NCBI GenBank assembly: GCA_933207985.1
Contig: OW240914.1
Coordinates: 285,317,751-285,381,750 of the forward strand
Origin: Pelobates cultripes
Lineage: Eukaryota; Chordata; Amphibia; Anura; Pelobatidae
Length of the DNA stretch: 64,000 nucleotides
Reading direction: 5' to 3'
Positions 42,371 through 54,902 of the stretch are shown here, in pieces. The notes under the pieces are model-generated. The model did not search any database and was not told where the DNA came from. It worked only from the letters and a program-made list of their open reading frames with translations. Within the stretch, counting starts at the first letter, position 1; the number at the start of each line of letters is the position of its first letter. Position numbers and translations under genes: made by a program.

Positions 42371-44100
42371 GGTAGTAATAATGAGGGAGATTATTAAAGG
42401 AAAATAAAAATGGTGCAATGAATACTGATAATTTTATACAAAATATACTTCTAAAATAGGTATTAATATTTCCACGCAATATATACATTACTAAAGGGTC
42501 TAGTTCCATACAATATGTACTCCTCTATTTCCCTAATGGTACTGAAAATTCTGTATTGTATATACTCCTCTAAAGTATGCACCATATTCCTTATAAAGTA
42601 TACTTCCTTATTTGGTTTGGTTTGGTGTTTGAAATCTAATCTCCCTAAGTATATATTACTATTGTTGATGCTGAACAGGGATCATATGATCACATTCAAC
42701 AATAGACACAGAGAATAATGTATCCTTATGGATACCAACAATAATGATAATATTTTAAAATATTTTGAACTTTTCTGCAGAAAAGTTAAATGGAAACCTA
42801 TAGCATTAATTTAAAGCTGGTATGTAAGCAATACATGTTGTTCTTTTTTTTTATTTTTTTTGGATGGGGTGAAAATGTGCCCTCTATCAGATAAACTATT
42901 TTTACCTGATTACATCTATTCCAAGCCAAAATAAATATTTAAATTTTTCATGCAGCATTGTCCCCATCTATTATTCCATATAAGTCGTTTTTCAAACATC
43001 TGGCTGACTAGATTTAATACATCTGCCTCCACGGCCTGTCCTGAATAGCTGGGTTGTGTTGACAAGAGATTAGAGGAAGTCCTATCATCTTTACTTAGAG
43101 CAATGTTTATACAGCATCAAGAGGCAGGTGAGCTCCGTCTCAAACAGGTGCCTGTCACATAAAAACTACTTTATATACATGACAGGCTGAAGCCCTAACA
43201 AATAATTAAATATTTTCTTATTAAAGACTATCAACATTGCCTTGTGTGTAGTCCACCTTGAAAAAGAACACACGATCAACAGGTTCATTTACTAAAATGA
43301 AAATTCAAAGAGAATTTCAAATTTAAGGCCATAATAGGTGAACTGAAAATATAGCTGATTCACAGAATATTTCCAATTCAGCAATTTAGACTTTATATAT
43401 GAAATTGTCTTTGAATTCACATTGAATTCTCAATTTAGTGAATAATCATGTAAATCAACAGAATCGATAGAAGTGCTATTCTGGTAAATAATGAGTATTA
43501 TATATATATAGCCACATATACATCGAATTAGCCACACACAGGTTCTCCATTGTAGAGTTTGTAAACTTGTTAAACATCAGATACTGGCTCGAGGAGCAGG
43601 AGAGCTGTGGCCTGGATATTGAAGACTTATCTGTCTCAGCATGCAGTGCGTGCCTGCCGCCCTCAGCCTATGTTACATGTCATGGGTTAATGACGGTAAC
43701 TCCATATGCAAACGCATTGCAAATAACTGTGAGTTTAATTGCTGTAGAGCTATGTGATACACTAATAAACACACAGTACTGTTGGACTTGATGATAAATT
43801 CACACAAACTCTAAATTACTGGAAACTTTGTCATAGCCTTACTTTACCATACTTCCTAAGTATCCCTATTTAGAAGAGACAGTCCTAATTTGGGGCTCAC
43901 ATCCCTCTGTCTTTCTTTCGTATGCTAATGTCCCTCATTTATGGAAGCTCCACATTGTTGGTGTGTCTGAGTGTATATCAGAACTCCACAGCAATAATAC
44001 TACCGGACACTCCAGACCCCTAAAGCACTTTAACTGGCTGAAAGGCTTTATGTGTGAAGAGTGCCCTATTTGTTTCACTTTGCAATATTTCAATAGTTTA
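42371..44100. other. AT-rich intergenic DNA with one palindromic repeat
   Basis: No gene was recognised. Positions 43283-43447 hold a second copy of the ttcactaaa palindromic family seen at 14087. Runs of TA occur at 43500-43510. Confidence 0.4.
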
Positions 44101-44656
44101 TGACCCTAGCACACTTAACAAAAGCAAAGAACAAAAAGGATAGTAGCAAATTACCGGCCATCGCAAATAGCCGTGCATAACGTGGTGTCTACACAGCCTA
44201 GGATCGGGCATAGTGAATACATCAGAAAAGGCTGAGGTGAAAGGGATAGAGAGTATAAAACAAGTGAGAAAACAAGCTCCGGTCAAGGAGAACAACAAAC
44301 AGAATAATCAAGGACTAACTGGGTCAAATACAAATAAAAAAGCACACTCTCAGATACCAAAACTGAAACCATGACAAAGTGTTCTGTCTGTGGTAAGGGT
44401 GTAAACAGGAAGTTAGCATTAGTTAGTCATTAGTTAGCAACAGAAATGTGACATTGAAAAATAAGGGTACAATGTCACACGAATAGTGTATTAGGCTGCA
44501 TCCAAAAAGTTGCGTTGGCATAGAGCAGCACTAAAGGACACAAAGGGGTAGAAACCCGCACCACACTTGTCATCAGAATGATGTCATGTGTAGCATTGTG
44601 CTGTGTGGTGACATGAGCGATGGGGGCGGTGCGGGCTCCAGCAGGTACCGTGACAG
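44101..44656. repeat. LTR-like fragment related to 62655-63249
   Basis: Shares gcacactctcagatacca (compare gcactctcggataccacgac) and ends in gtgaca as the 62655 element does. The matching TGTCAC start is not clear, so the left boundary is approximate. Probably a Ty3/Gypsy-type LTR remnant. Confidence 0.4.
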
Positions 44657-45148
44657 ACAAAAGAAGGGGACAATTAATTAAAATGTCTGGCTGCTGATCA
44701 ATGTGGGGTCAGTGCCACGTGCCCCCTTCCTCTGAACCTGCCATTGGCCCAAAATGTACATCTCTCCCCTACCTCTCAAATATCAGCATCAATGTTCATA
44801 TACTCTCCTTCCACTATATTTGTGTTCTTCAGTGTTTGAGTTACAACCTACGGTTTTGCTGGATACTGCTATAGTTTCTTGTATTCGTATTTTAATTTTC
44901 CCCAAAACACACATAATGCTTATATTTGCCAGCAGAGAGTGCTCTCTCTCCATAACTAATATGTACAAATGTAATAACACTGCATATGATTCTTTTCATT
45001 CTTTAAATGTTGTTATAATATTTTGATAAATAAAACTGTGCTGCAGCTATATCTCAAATGTACATACTATTTATTGATGCTTTGAGAAAACTGACAACGT
45101 AGTCCATCTCAGTCACACTTCTAACTGTGCACAGTTGTGTATATTTAA

Positions 45149-45324
45149 AGGGACACTACAGGCATCAAAACAACTTTAACTTAATGAAGCAGTTTTGGTG
45201 TGTAGATCATGCCTACCCAAATTTGCCCTGATGTATATATTTGATTGTTATGAAATAACTGTTTGAGCAGTTGAAACTCCAACAACACAATGCATTACAA
45301 TGAGAGTTTAATTTAGCAAGTAAA
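45149..45324. mobile_element. T2-like MITE, 5' portion
   Basis: Starts agggacactacaggcatca after TTAA (45145-45148) and continues acaactttaacttaatgaag. The right end is replaced by a short MITE at 45329. Confidence 0.5.
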
Positions 45325-45328
45325 TTAA

Positions 45329-45400
45329 CCCCTTAAGCACCAAGCTTCTGGAATAAAATGCAATCATGACATGTCAGACATGTCATGTGTCCTTACGGGG
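45329..45400. mobile_element. Short 72-bp TTAACCCC-type MITE
   Basis: Termini ccccttaagcac and gtgtccttacgggg form inverted repeats, with an internal catgacatgtc / gacatgtcatg palindrome. TTAA flanks at 45325-45328 and 45401-45404. A fragment of the same element lies in the provirus at 32779-32824. Confidence 0.75.
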
Positions 45401-45625
45401 TTAAATGATCTGTGTAACTTGTAGCCAAAGAACACAAGACAAAAAACCAAAATATTTTTAAGTGTATACTGGTTGCTGTAGATTTGTAATATTCAAACAT
45501 GTGGTTGCTTAGCATAAGGTAAAAGCAATTAGTTAATGATAATAAAGATAATGCCCCCAATATGTTTCCGAATACACCCTTATATACTTAGGGAACTTAG
45601 TCTAGTATTACTGTAATTATCTTAA

Positions 45626-47730
45626 CCCCTTAGTGACCAGACCGTTTTTCAATTTTCTTACCGTTAAGGACCAGGGCTGTTTTTAAATTTCTGCAGTGTT
45701 TGTGTTTAGCTGTAGTTTTCCTCTTACTTATTTACTGTACCCACACATATTATATACAGTTTCTTCTCGCCATTAAATGGTCTTTCTAAAGATACCATTA
45801 TTTTTATCATATCATATAATTTACTATAAACATTTATAAAATTTAATCAAAATATGTTAAAAAACCCACACCTTTTCTAACTTTGACCCCCAAAATCTGT
45901 TACGTATCTACAACCGCCAAAAAACACCCGTGCTAAATAGTTTCTAAATTTTGTCTTGAGTTTAGAAATACCCAGTGTTAACATGTTCTTAGCTTTTTTG
46001 GAAAGTTATAGAGCAATAAGTACAAGTAGCGCTTTGCTATTTACAAACCATTTTTCTTTTCAAAATTAACGCAAGTTAATTTTTTTAAAAAGAAGACAAC
46101 CTAAGGTATTAAACTTGGTGTATTTTGACTCTTTTCATGCAACAATTTTACCACCAATCTATGCCAAATTTTAAAAAAATGAAAAATAATTGGTGACTTT
46201 TTGACCCACATAGCAATTTAAGAATACATGTATGTAGAACTTAAACGGTTACTGCCAAAGAATACCCCAGTATGTGTTCAGCATCATCTCCTGAGTACAG
46301 TGATACTCCCCATGTATAGGTGTGTGTTGGGTTCTCTGGGGGATAAAAGACCTTATTTGGAGGGTGCGCATTCCAGTTTTCCAACATGGAATTTTTAAAG
46401 CTGGTCATCTTGCACCCATGTCCTATTAGGGACATTTTTGAAGCCGGCCAATGCAATTTACCCCATCAAACCATATATTTTTGAAAAGTAGACACCCTAC
46501 AGTATTTTAAATAGTGGTATTTTAACACTTTCCATGCACTGATTCTACCACCAGTCTTTGTCAAATTTTTGGGTAGTCTTTTTTTTGTGTTATTTTTCTC
46601 TCACATTGTACTTTAGGCATGGATTCTCAGTTCCTGTTATGTGTTACTGACAAAGAACACCCCAATATGTGTTCAGCAACATCTCCTGAGTACAACATTG
46701 CCCCCAATTTACAGGTTTTATGGGTTCTTGCAAACTTACAGGGTCAAATGTAGGGCTTTCCCCTTTTTCATGTTTGCACATTGAAATTTGCCAGATTGGT
46801 TTGCTGGGCCTTTGTTGCCTTTGAGACCGTATAGCAGCCCAGCAATGAAAATTAACCCCATCGTGGCATACCATTTGTAAAAGTAGACAACCCACAGTAT
46901 TCAAAATGGGGTATGTCCGGTCCTTTGTGGTAACCACTTAGTCACAAATGCTGGCCAATGTTAGCACTCATATTTGTTTTTTGCACTGTTTTACACAAAA
47001 GCTGCACTTTTACTGGTGATTTCATCGTCGTGATAAGTTTTACTGTTTTAAACACTCATATTTATGTTCAGTGAAGTTTCCCGAGTATAACAATATCCGC
47101 CATGTACAGGTTTTATGGTGTTCTGGAAAGTTAGAGGGTCAATATAGGGCTTGCCTAAATCAGTTTGCCAGATTGGTTTGCTGGGTCTGTGTTGCCTTTT
47201 GAGACCATATGGTAGCCCAGGAATGTGAAATAACCCCATCATGGCACACCATTTTCAAATGTAGACAACCCAGGGTATTCAAAATGGGGTATGTCCAGTC
47301 TTTTGTAGTAGCCACTTAGTCACAAATGCTGGCTAAAGGTAGTGTTTTTATTTGTTTTTTGCATTTTGTTACACAAAAGCTGCACTTTTACTGGTGGTTT
47401 CATCGTCCTGATAAGGTTTTTACTGCTTTAAACACTCATATTTATGTTCAGCAAAGTCTCCAGAGTATAACAATACCCTCCATGTACAGGTTTTATGGTG
47501 TTTTGGAAAGTTACAGGGTCAATATAGGGCTTGCCCGACTCAGTTTGCCAGATTGGTTTGCTGGGTCTGTGTTGCCTTTTGAAACCACATGGTAGCCCAG
47601 GAATGTGAAATAACCCCATAATGGCATACCATGGTAGACAACCCAGGATATTCAAAATGGGGTATGTCCAGTCTTTTGTAGTAGCCACTTAGTCACAAAT
47701 GCTGGCCAAAGTTAGCATTTTTATTAGTTT
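45626..47730. repeat. Long interspersed repeat with roughly 376-388-bp tandem units
   Basis: Begins ccccttagtgaccagaccg after TTAA (45622-45625). From about 46240 a unit recurs: gttcagcaacatctcctgag, acaggttttatgg, ttgccagattggtttgctgg and a final cacttagtcacaaatgctgg, the last at 46934, 47313 and 47686 (periods 379 and 373). About four diverging units. Open frames within are repeat products. Confidence 0.75.
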
Positions 47731-47793
47731 TTTATAAATGTTTTATATATATATATATAAATAATACGTGTTTGTGTGTGTGTATATATATAT

Positions 47794-47925
47794 CAGGCAT
47801 AGGCAACCTTTGGCACTCCAGATGTTTTGGACTACACCTCCCATGATGCTTTGCCAGCATTATGGGTATAAGAACATTATGGGGAATGTAGTCCACAACA
47901 TCTGGAGTGCCAAAGGTTGCCTATA
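47794..47925. mobile_element. hAT-type palindromic MITE
   Basis: Runs caggcataggcaacctttgg to ccaaaggttgcctata; same family as 18160-18295. It is inserted into a TA-rich microsatellite, so the target duplication is ambiguous. Confidence 0.75.
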
Positions 47926-47971
47926 TATACACACACACTTTTATTTCCTATATATGTATAATATATTATAA

Positions 47972-48128
47972 TTAAAACATTTTATAATATATTAAACATA
48001 TATAATGCATATATACGATTTCACTATAAGTGTATTTTGAGATATATGTGTATATATCTCAAAGTACACTTATAATGAAATCATATATATGCATTATATG
48101 TGTATAATATATTATAAAATGCTTTAAT
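47972..48128. repeat. AT-rich palindrome with about 75-base arms
   Basis: The left arm (attttataatatattaaaca ... gtgtattttgagatatat) is complementary to the right arm (atatatctcaaagtacactt ... atatattataaaatgc), with a centre near 48050. A likely foldback MITE; it would extrude a long hairpin. Confidence 0.7.
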
Positions 48129-48159
48129 TATTTTATAATATATTATACATATATAATAC

Positions 48160-48372
48160 GGACACTCCTCACTTACCGACCGGGTTTCGTTCCTATGACC
48201 CAGTCGTAGAAAAAATCGGTCGGTAAGTGAGGAGTTAAGGGGTTCCCTGCTTTGGTGCGTTCATCTATGTTCGGGGGAACATAGAGAGCAGGGAATCCCC
48301 GAACATAGATTTGAGGGATTCCCTGCTCTCGTGCATTCATTTATGTTCGTGGAAGATTCCCCAAACATAAAC
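48160..48372. repeat. Foldback repeat (cacttaccgaccg / cggtcggtaagtg)
   Basis: Short inverted arms ctcctcacttaccgacc and ggtcggtaagtgaggag lie at about 48167-48235. Repeated ccctgctt/ctc...gttcggggg text follows. Confidence 0.5.
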
Positions 48373-48688
48373 ATGGGCACCAGAACAGGAAATCCCCACG
48401 ACGGCTTGCATTTACACCTGGTTGAAAGTGCGAGCCGTCGTAAAACAGGTAGGTCGCTAAAAGAGGACCACCTGTATATGAATAATATATATATCAAATG
48501 GCCTGAGGAAGGTCCCTGAGCGGACCGAAACGTTGATCTGCTTTTAACTTGATGGAATAAAGAAACCTATACAAGGAAAGACTGTAAGTGCAGCCCATTT
48601 TTTTTATCATTTTGAATATTCATACCCCAGGACTGGCACCCGGCATTTATTAGTTATATTTGAGCCTGAGTACAAGGATTATCCTATC

Positions 48689-48743
<55 letters not shown>

Positions 48744-48780
48744 AACAAAATACCGGCACTCCAAGGCTTTAAATCCAAAC
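48373..48780. repeat. 408-bp direct duplication, copy 1
   Basis: Nearly identical to 49097-49503 on the same strand, 724 bases away. Both contain gcctgaggaaggtccctgag, cggaccgaaacgttgatctg, a TA microsatellite of different length, and end with ccaaggctttaaatccaaac. Confidence 0.85.
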
Positions 48781-49096
48781 AAATCTTCTTTATTCAAATT
48801 CCAGTCAACGTTTCAGCTTCTCTACTATATATATATATATATATATATTATTTTTTACTTTTTAGCAGCCTGGGGGACTGCCTGACAGCTAAGACTGTCC
48901 CTATGCTGGCAGCTTCTAGAGTCCTATTGCGGTGATGTGATCATAGCGATCACATGGCCCTGGAGGGCCAGGGTGGCCAGAGCTGCTTCAGGGGGACTGA
49001 CCGACCGTGATCGCCACAAATCACTGGTTCAGGTAAGTCCAGGGCCCCTATTTGCCGCGGACGTACTAGGTAAGTCCACAGTCCTTAACGATAGAA

Positions 49097-49419
49097 ATGG
49101 GCACCAGAACAGGGAATCCCCACGACGGCTTGCACTTACGCCTGGTTGTAAGTGCGAGCCGTCGTAAAACAGGTAGGTCGCTAAATGAGGACCACCTGTA
49201 TATGAATAATATATATATCAAATGGCCTGAGGAAGGTCCCTGAGCGGACCGAAACGTTGATCTGCTTTTAACTTGATGGAATAAAGAAATCTATACAAGG
49301 AAAGACCGTAAGTGCAGCCCATTTTTTAATCATTTTGAATATTCATACCCCAGGACTGGCACCCGGCATTTATTAGTTATATTTGAGCCTGAGTACAAGG
49401 ATTATCTTATTTTTATATA

Positions 49420-49463
<44 letters not shown>

Positions 49464-49503
49464 TGGAACAAAATACCGGAACTCCAAGGCTTTAAATCCA
49501 AAC
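49097..49503. repeat. 408-bp direct duplication, copy 2
   Basis: See 48373-48780. The intervening 316 bases include another TA tract (48828-48850) and a stretch (acgtttcagcttctctac) that partly complements the gaaacgtt core. Confidence 0.85.
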
Positions 49504-51640
49504 ATTACATTATATCACATTTTATAAAAACTGCAATGGGTACATGCTCAGGGTTAGGGGTGATGGGGCATTGCACCTAGACCACTTCAAGGAGCTGGAG
49601 TGGTCTAGGTGCCTACTGTGTCTTTTTAAAGGGACACTACAGTCACTAAAACAACTTTAGCTTAATAAAGCAGTTTTGATGTATAGATCATGCCCCTGCA
49701 GTCTCACTGCCCAATTCTCTGTCATTTAGGAGTTAAATTATTATTTTTATTTTTGGTATTTATATAGCGCCAGCTTATTCCGCAGCACTTTACAATAAAT
49801 CACTTTGTTTATACAGCACTAGGCACATCTCCCTACATGTGACTTACACGGCCTTCCTAAACACTTTCTGTAAAGAGTCATCTAATATTTACACTTCCTT
49901 TATTGCAAATTCTGCTCAATTCAAAATTTCTTATCTTCTGCTCTGGTAATAGCTTGCTAGATCTTGCAGGAGCTTCCTGTATGTAATTAAAGTTTAATTT
50001 AGAGAGCAGGAGATAAAAACATATAAAGTAAGTTACATCTATTATTCTTACATTTGTTATTCTCGTTTTTAATCAGTTTGCCTCGACTTGTCTCCGGCCT
50101 TCATTACTCCCTTACCCAATCTGGCATTTCCTATCAGTGTATCTCTGTGTTTCTTAGACCTCAGCTTGATCTCTGACTATTCTTTTGCCATCTCGCCTTC
50201 TCTCGGCTTAGCATTAAGCCTGGCCACTTTTAGATCTGGTAACACACTGCTACCTTTGCCTCATCCGGAAAGTTGGGTATATCCTTTACCTTGCACACTA
50301 CCACTTTGAATGTGGGAACCAGTGAATCTTGCTGTTTCTCCATTCCTGACCATAAGAAACAGGGGACAAGTCCCAAGGAATAATACCTGTAAGGTCTGTG
50401 GCTATGCATTGCATGCAGGGTATATGTATTGAGTATATTATGTATTTAAAAACTGTGGTCAATGTGTATTAGTAAGTATAGTAACATAAAGTGTTTAGAA
50501 GGTTTATATAATAAAGTATGCAAGTTTTATATATACCATATATATATATATATATATCACGTGTCAGTGTGCAAGGGACTTTATTTTATAAGTAATAAAA
50601 GTATTATAAGTAATATTCTATGCATATTCTACAACACAAAATTACGTATTTCAGTCCACTGACTTCTAGCAAGATGTCAAGGGTGTGCTGATGTTAAGGT
50701 TTGATAAAAAAAAAAAAATTCTTATATAAATACATATTGTAGAATTGTCTATATTTACATTGTATCTGTCTCTGAATTCACGTTCTGTGTTCGTAATGCA
50801 GACAATTTCTGTGTTTGAGCATGTAAGTGCTGAGGATGAGTGGAGAACTGGAGGAATAAATCAGTGTGAGCTGTTTATACGAAGCAGGTATATACAATTT
50901 CCAAACATTGCGTACACTCTGTATATTCCTGCTGTTTGTGATTTCTCTCCGCAGCCAGTCCTGCCTTGAATGGTTTACTGGCCAGCTGCCTTTGTTATAT
51001 CAACATTTGGAAGCAATGTTTGGACATGAGTGGAAGGAAAGATAGTCTGTGGCCGTAACCAATTACAAGGTTTTGATCTTTTTTGGTGAGATGGAAATTC
51101 AGTCTCTAAAATACGGCCAAATTCGATAAGCACCAAGGGAGGAGAATTCATTTAGGAATTTGTGTATGGGACAAGGGAAGGAAGGCATCATTTAAACTTT
51201 CTTTTCAGCTAAAGGAAGTGAACTAGAAAATATGAAGGAAAAGACGGGGGATTTGTCCAGAAAAGTTTAGATCACTAAATTGATGCTGTGCAATGCTTTG
51301 CAGATGTCCCATAAGTAAGGAACTTGTGATGCAATATCACATATATTTATCTTTTTTTCCTATAATCAACTGAAAGAATTAAAAAGTGCTTTTAACCCTC
51401 TGGTAGTTTAAAAGAAAATGTTAATTTCAAGGATGGGGATGTCTAGACAAAATAAAAATGAAAAATCTCAAACTCTCCTATATTTTTATAAAGAAATAAA
51501 GGGGCACTTTAAGCAAAATAATTACTAGAACTAGATCACTAGTGGTTATGTTGTCTAGAGTGTTGTTGTGCTGTGCCTCAGGTTTAAACTAAAGTGTTTA
51601 GAAATCGTAGAGCAGAAAAAAACTTCACTGCAACTTTTTG
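49504..51640. other. Intergenic with MITE pieces
   Basis: A T2-like left end is at 49630 (agggacactacagtcactaa after TTAA 49626-49629), with an embedded retroposon-tail-like stretch (tttatatagcgccagcttat) at about 49760-49800. No right terminus was found. No gene was recognised to 51640. Confidence 0.4.
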
Positions 51641-52715
51641 TTGTTACGGTGTGAATTTTCAGAATCCTAATTGTGACCCGTGCCACGGACTTTTGGAGAG
51701 CCTTGAAGACCAGCCTCCTACCCATGAGACTATGGGTCTGGTCACAAGAGCCCCTAAAAGGTGCTATTGTCACTGTGAGGAGGTGTATTTGGGCCCCAAA
51801 TGCTTAATGTCCTTGTCAACCAGATTTGATGACCTCTGGGGATCACCGTTACTCGTTTTAACCTGGGAGATACCCTGAAACACTCTGGAACTGTTCCTCA
51901 GATCAGAATGCACTGAGGTCCGGTAAAGCTTGAAGAGTGCATCGCTTGGTCCCTCGACCTCCAAATAGAGCGCTATTTTGAGGAGAGGCAAAGATGCTTT
52001 GGTGGATAACTGGGACTTGAGAGTGCTCCCTTCCCCAGGGGTCTGGAAACCCCTTTTGTGAGACTGGGACTAAGCCACCGGACGCCTGGAACTCTTTGCC
52101 ATATTAGATGATAGCCATAACAGAGTAAATCTTTAACAAGCTGTAACTCGGGCAGAACTTCTTGGATCAGGGTGATATTTAGAAAGTGAGAGAAATTGGT
52201 GACAAGTTTTCCAGGGATATATAATATGTGGGGTACGGTCCAGGAAAGGGGGGTTCTGGTGAACATCTTGTGTGTTGTGCCTGTAGGGAACAGAGGGGAG
52301 CTGATTGTGTTAGCTGGGGATAATGTAATTAAGTCTCCAGACAGAATGACATTGGGAAGAGACAATTGTATTTTACATTGTATTGTATTAAAGACCCCTG
52401 CAGGGAGAGTCACCATTGCTCTTTATAAATAGCGGTGTACTGTGCAATAGAGTTAATTCTACCCCCTGCATTTAGACTCATCTAATGTGTTGGGGGGAAA
52501 ACTATTGTCTCTGCTTTACAGAAGAGAAGGTCTCCTGAGCTATAATCCTGTTGGTATCCTGGTCAGGATGAGGTTCGACAACTGGGTCTCAAGTTCTCCA
52601 CACTCCTTGATAGCAGCTAGGAAGCTGACCTGGCACAGGTACTCAGTCGTAGTACAGAAGCTCCGTCACAACAATAATAAATCAGTTCTTTATATTGTGT
52701 TCTAAAGGCAATAAA
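51640..52715 (+). repeat. LTR-like interspersed element, copy 1
   Basis: It has a long U3-like region, then ctttataaatagcggtg at about 52421 (TATA-like) and aataaatcag near 52675 (AATAAA). Segments tctggaactgttc and agctggggataatgtaatta, then gtctccagacaga, recur at 62225 and 63310. This is consistent with two diverged LTRs of one unknown retroelement; termini are not defined. Confidence 0.4.
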
Positions 52716-53018
52716 AGTTTTATTTCAGATTACCTCTTGCATGTTTTTTTAATGATATTTGGCAGCAAGTTTTAAGTTATAAAATATGCACAATGTAACC
52801 AAACCTATAATGAGGGTGACCTCTTCAGCTCTTGGCACCAAGCAAAAGAAAATTCTGTCTGTATATTAAATTTCTTGTTACTCCTCCCACATTTTCATCT
52901 GATCTATCTGATATGGTAGGTATTCTTTTTGTATCTATGTGTGCTATAACCACTCTAATGTCATTAAATGTTAGTTTCTACCTAACTTTATTACACAGAG
53001 GTTTAATGTTGAACTCTA
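52716..53018. other. Intergenic, no feature seen
   Basis: AT-rich sequence up to the Tc1-like element. Nothing was recognised. Confidence 0.4.
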
Positions 53019-54588
53019 CAGCTGATACTCGAAAAATTAGAATATCGTGCAAAAGTTAATTTATTTCAGTAATGCAACGTAAAAGGGGAAACCAATATAT
53101 GAGATAGACGCATTACATGCAAAGCAAGATAGTTCATGCCTTGATTTGTCATAAGTGCGATGATTATGGCTAACAGCTCATGAAAGCCTCAAATCCACAA
53201 TCTCAATAAATTAGAATATTACATGCAATCAATAAAACAAGGAGTGTACATAGAACAATATCGGACCTCTGAAAAGGATACACATGCATATGGACTCAGT
53301 ACTTGGTTTGGGCCCCTTTTGCAGCAATTGCTGCTTCAATGCGGTGTGGCATGGAAGCTATAAGCCTGTGGCAATGCTGTTATGGAAGACCAGGATGCTA
53401 CAATAGCGGCCTTCAGCTCTTCTGCATTGTTCGGTCTCATGTCTCTCATCTTTCCCTTGGCAGTGCCCCATAGATTCTCTATGGGGTTCAGGTCAGGCGA
53501 GTTTGCTGGCCAATCAAGCACAGTAATCCCACGGTCATTGAACCAGGTTTTGGTGCTTTTTGCAGTGTGGGAATTAAGTCAGCATCCCCATAAAGCTCGT
53601 CTGCGGAAGGAAGCATGAAGTGCTCCAAAATCCCCTGGTAGACGGATGCGTTGACCCTGGACTTAATGAAGCACAGTGGACCAACACCATGGCTCCCCAA
53701 ATCAACACAGACTGTGGAAACTTCACACTGGACTTCAAGCATCTTGCAGTGTGTGCCTCTCCATTCTTCCTCCAGACTCTGGGCCCTTGGTTTCCATATG
53801 AGATGCAAAAGCTGCTCTCATCAGAAAAGAGGACTTTGGACCACTGTCACAGGTCTGTTTTTCTTTAGCCCAGGTAAGACGCTTCTGACGTTATTTGTTG
53901 TTCAGGAGCGGCTTGACAAAAGGAATACGACATCTGAAGCCCATGTCCAGGATCCGTCTGTGTGTCTGTGTGTGGTGGCTCTTGATGCACTGACTCCAGC
54001 CTCAGTCCACTCCGTGTGAAAGTCCCCAACACTTTTGAAAGGCCTTTTCCTGACAATCCTCTCCAGGCTGCGGTCATCCATGCTGCTTGTACACCTTTTT
54101 CTTCCACACTTTTCCCTTCCACATAACTTTCTATTAATGTGCTTTGATACTGCACTTTGGGAACATCCAACTTCCTTCGCAATTACCTTTTGAGGCTTTC
54201 CCTCCTTATGGAGGGTGTCAATGATGGTTTTCTGCACAACTGTCAGGTCAGCAGTCTTCCCCATGATTGTGATTCCTACTGAACCAGACTGAGAGACCAT
54301 TTAATGGCTCAGAAACCCTTTACATGTGTTATGGCTTACTTAGCTAATTCGAGTGGGACACTGTGAGCCTAGAATATTGCACCTTTTTACAATATTCTAA
54401 TTTACTGAGATTGTGGATTTGAGGTTTTCATGAGCTGTAAGCCATAATCACCGCACTTATGACAAATCAAGGCTTGAACTATCTTGCTTTGCATGTAATG
54501 CGTTTCATACATTAGTTTCCCCTTTTACGTTGCATTACTGAAATAAATGAACTTTTGCACGATATTCTAATTCTTCGAGTATCAACTG
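53019..54588 (-). mobile_element. Tc1-like transposon with about 200-bp inverted repeats
   Basis: 1,570 bp flanked by TA (53017-53018 and 54589-54590). Left terminus cagctgatactcgaaaaatt, right terminus cttcgagtatcaactg. The inverted repeats extend to about 53220 and back to 54391. They include cgtgcaaaagtt, atgcaacgtaaaaggggaaa and tccacaatctcaataaa in complementary order. It carries a broken transposase on the minus strand. Confidence 0.92.
53336..54264 (-). pseudogene. Tc1/mariner transposase, broken
   Basis: The start is taken at MGKTADLTVVQKTII (54264), inside a longer open frame. A helix-turn-helix follows (KEVGCSQSAVSKHINRK). A central block with capsule-like LMLPSADELYGD spacing lies in a second frame (53808-53488). 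The end, in a third frame (53521-53336), has LDWPANSPDLNPIENLWGTA, holding the last catalytic Asp/Glu pair of the DDE fold. Transposases of this family cut and paste the element at TA sites. At least two frame changes and the loss of SDES-type context continuity make it inactive. Confidence 0.88.
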
Positions 54589-54902
54589 TAGCTCTGTTTC
54601 AGTGAATTAAAAGCGGCCCTGTCATTTTTATTTGTTTTTTCCTTCTTAGTGCCTCTTGCACTTTAATCATTATACTACCTCGTATTGCCACTTGCCTTTA
54701 TTTATATATATTTTTTTTTATTTGTTCCAAATTTCAGTATCAGGGCACAGCCATTTTGTTTCCCTCTTCTGTGAGATTGTTTTTACTGATGGACTGTGGG
54801 TAAATTTGATTTGAAAGTGCTCAGGAAAAAAATAAAAAGTGTTCCAGACACAAGGAACCATTTAGAAGCAGAATTACTGGATTAGTGATACTGTATATTT
54901 AT

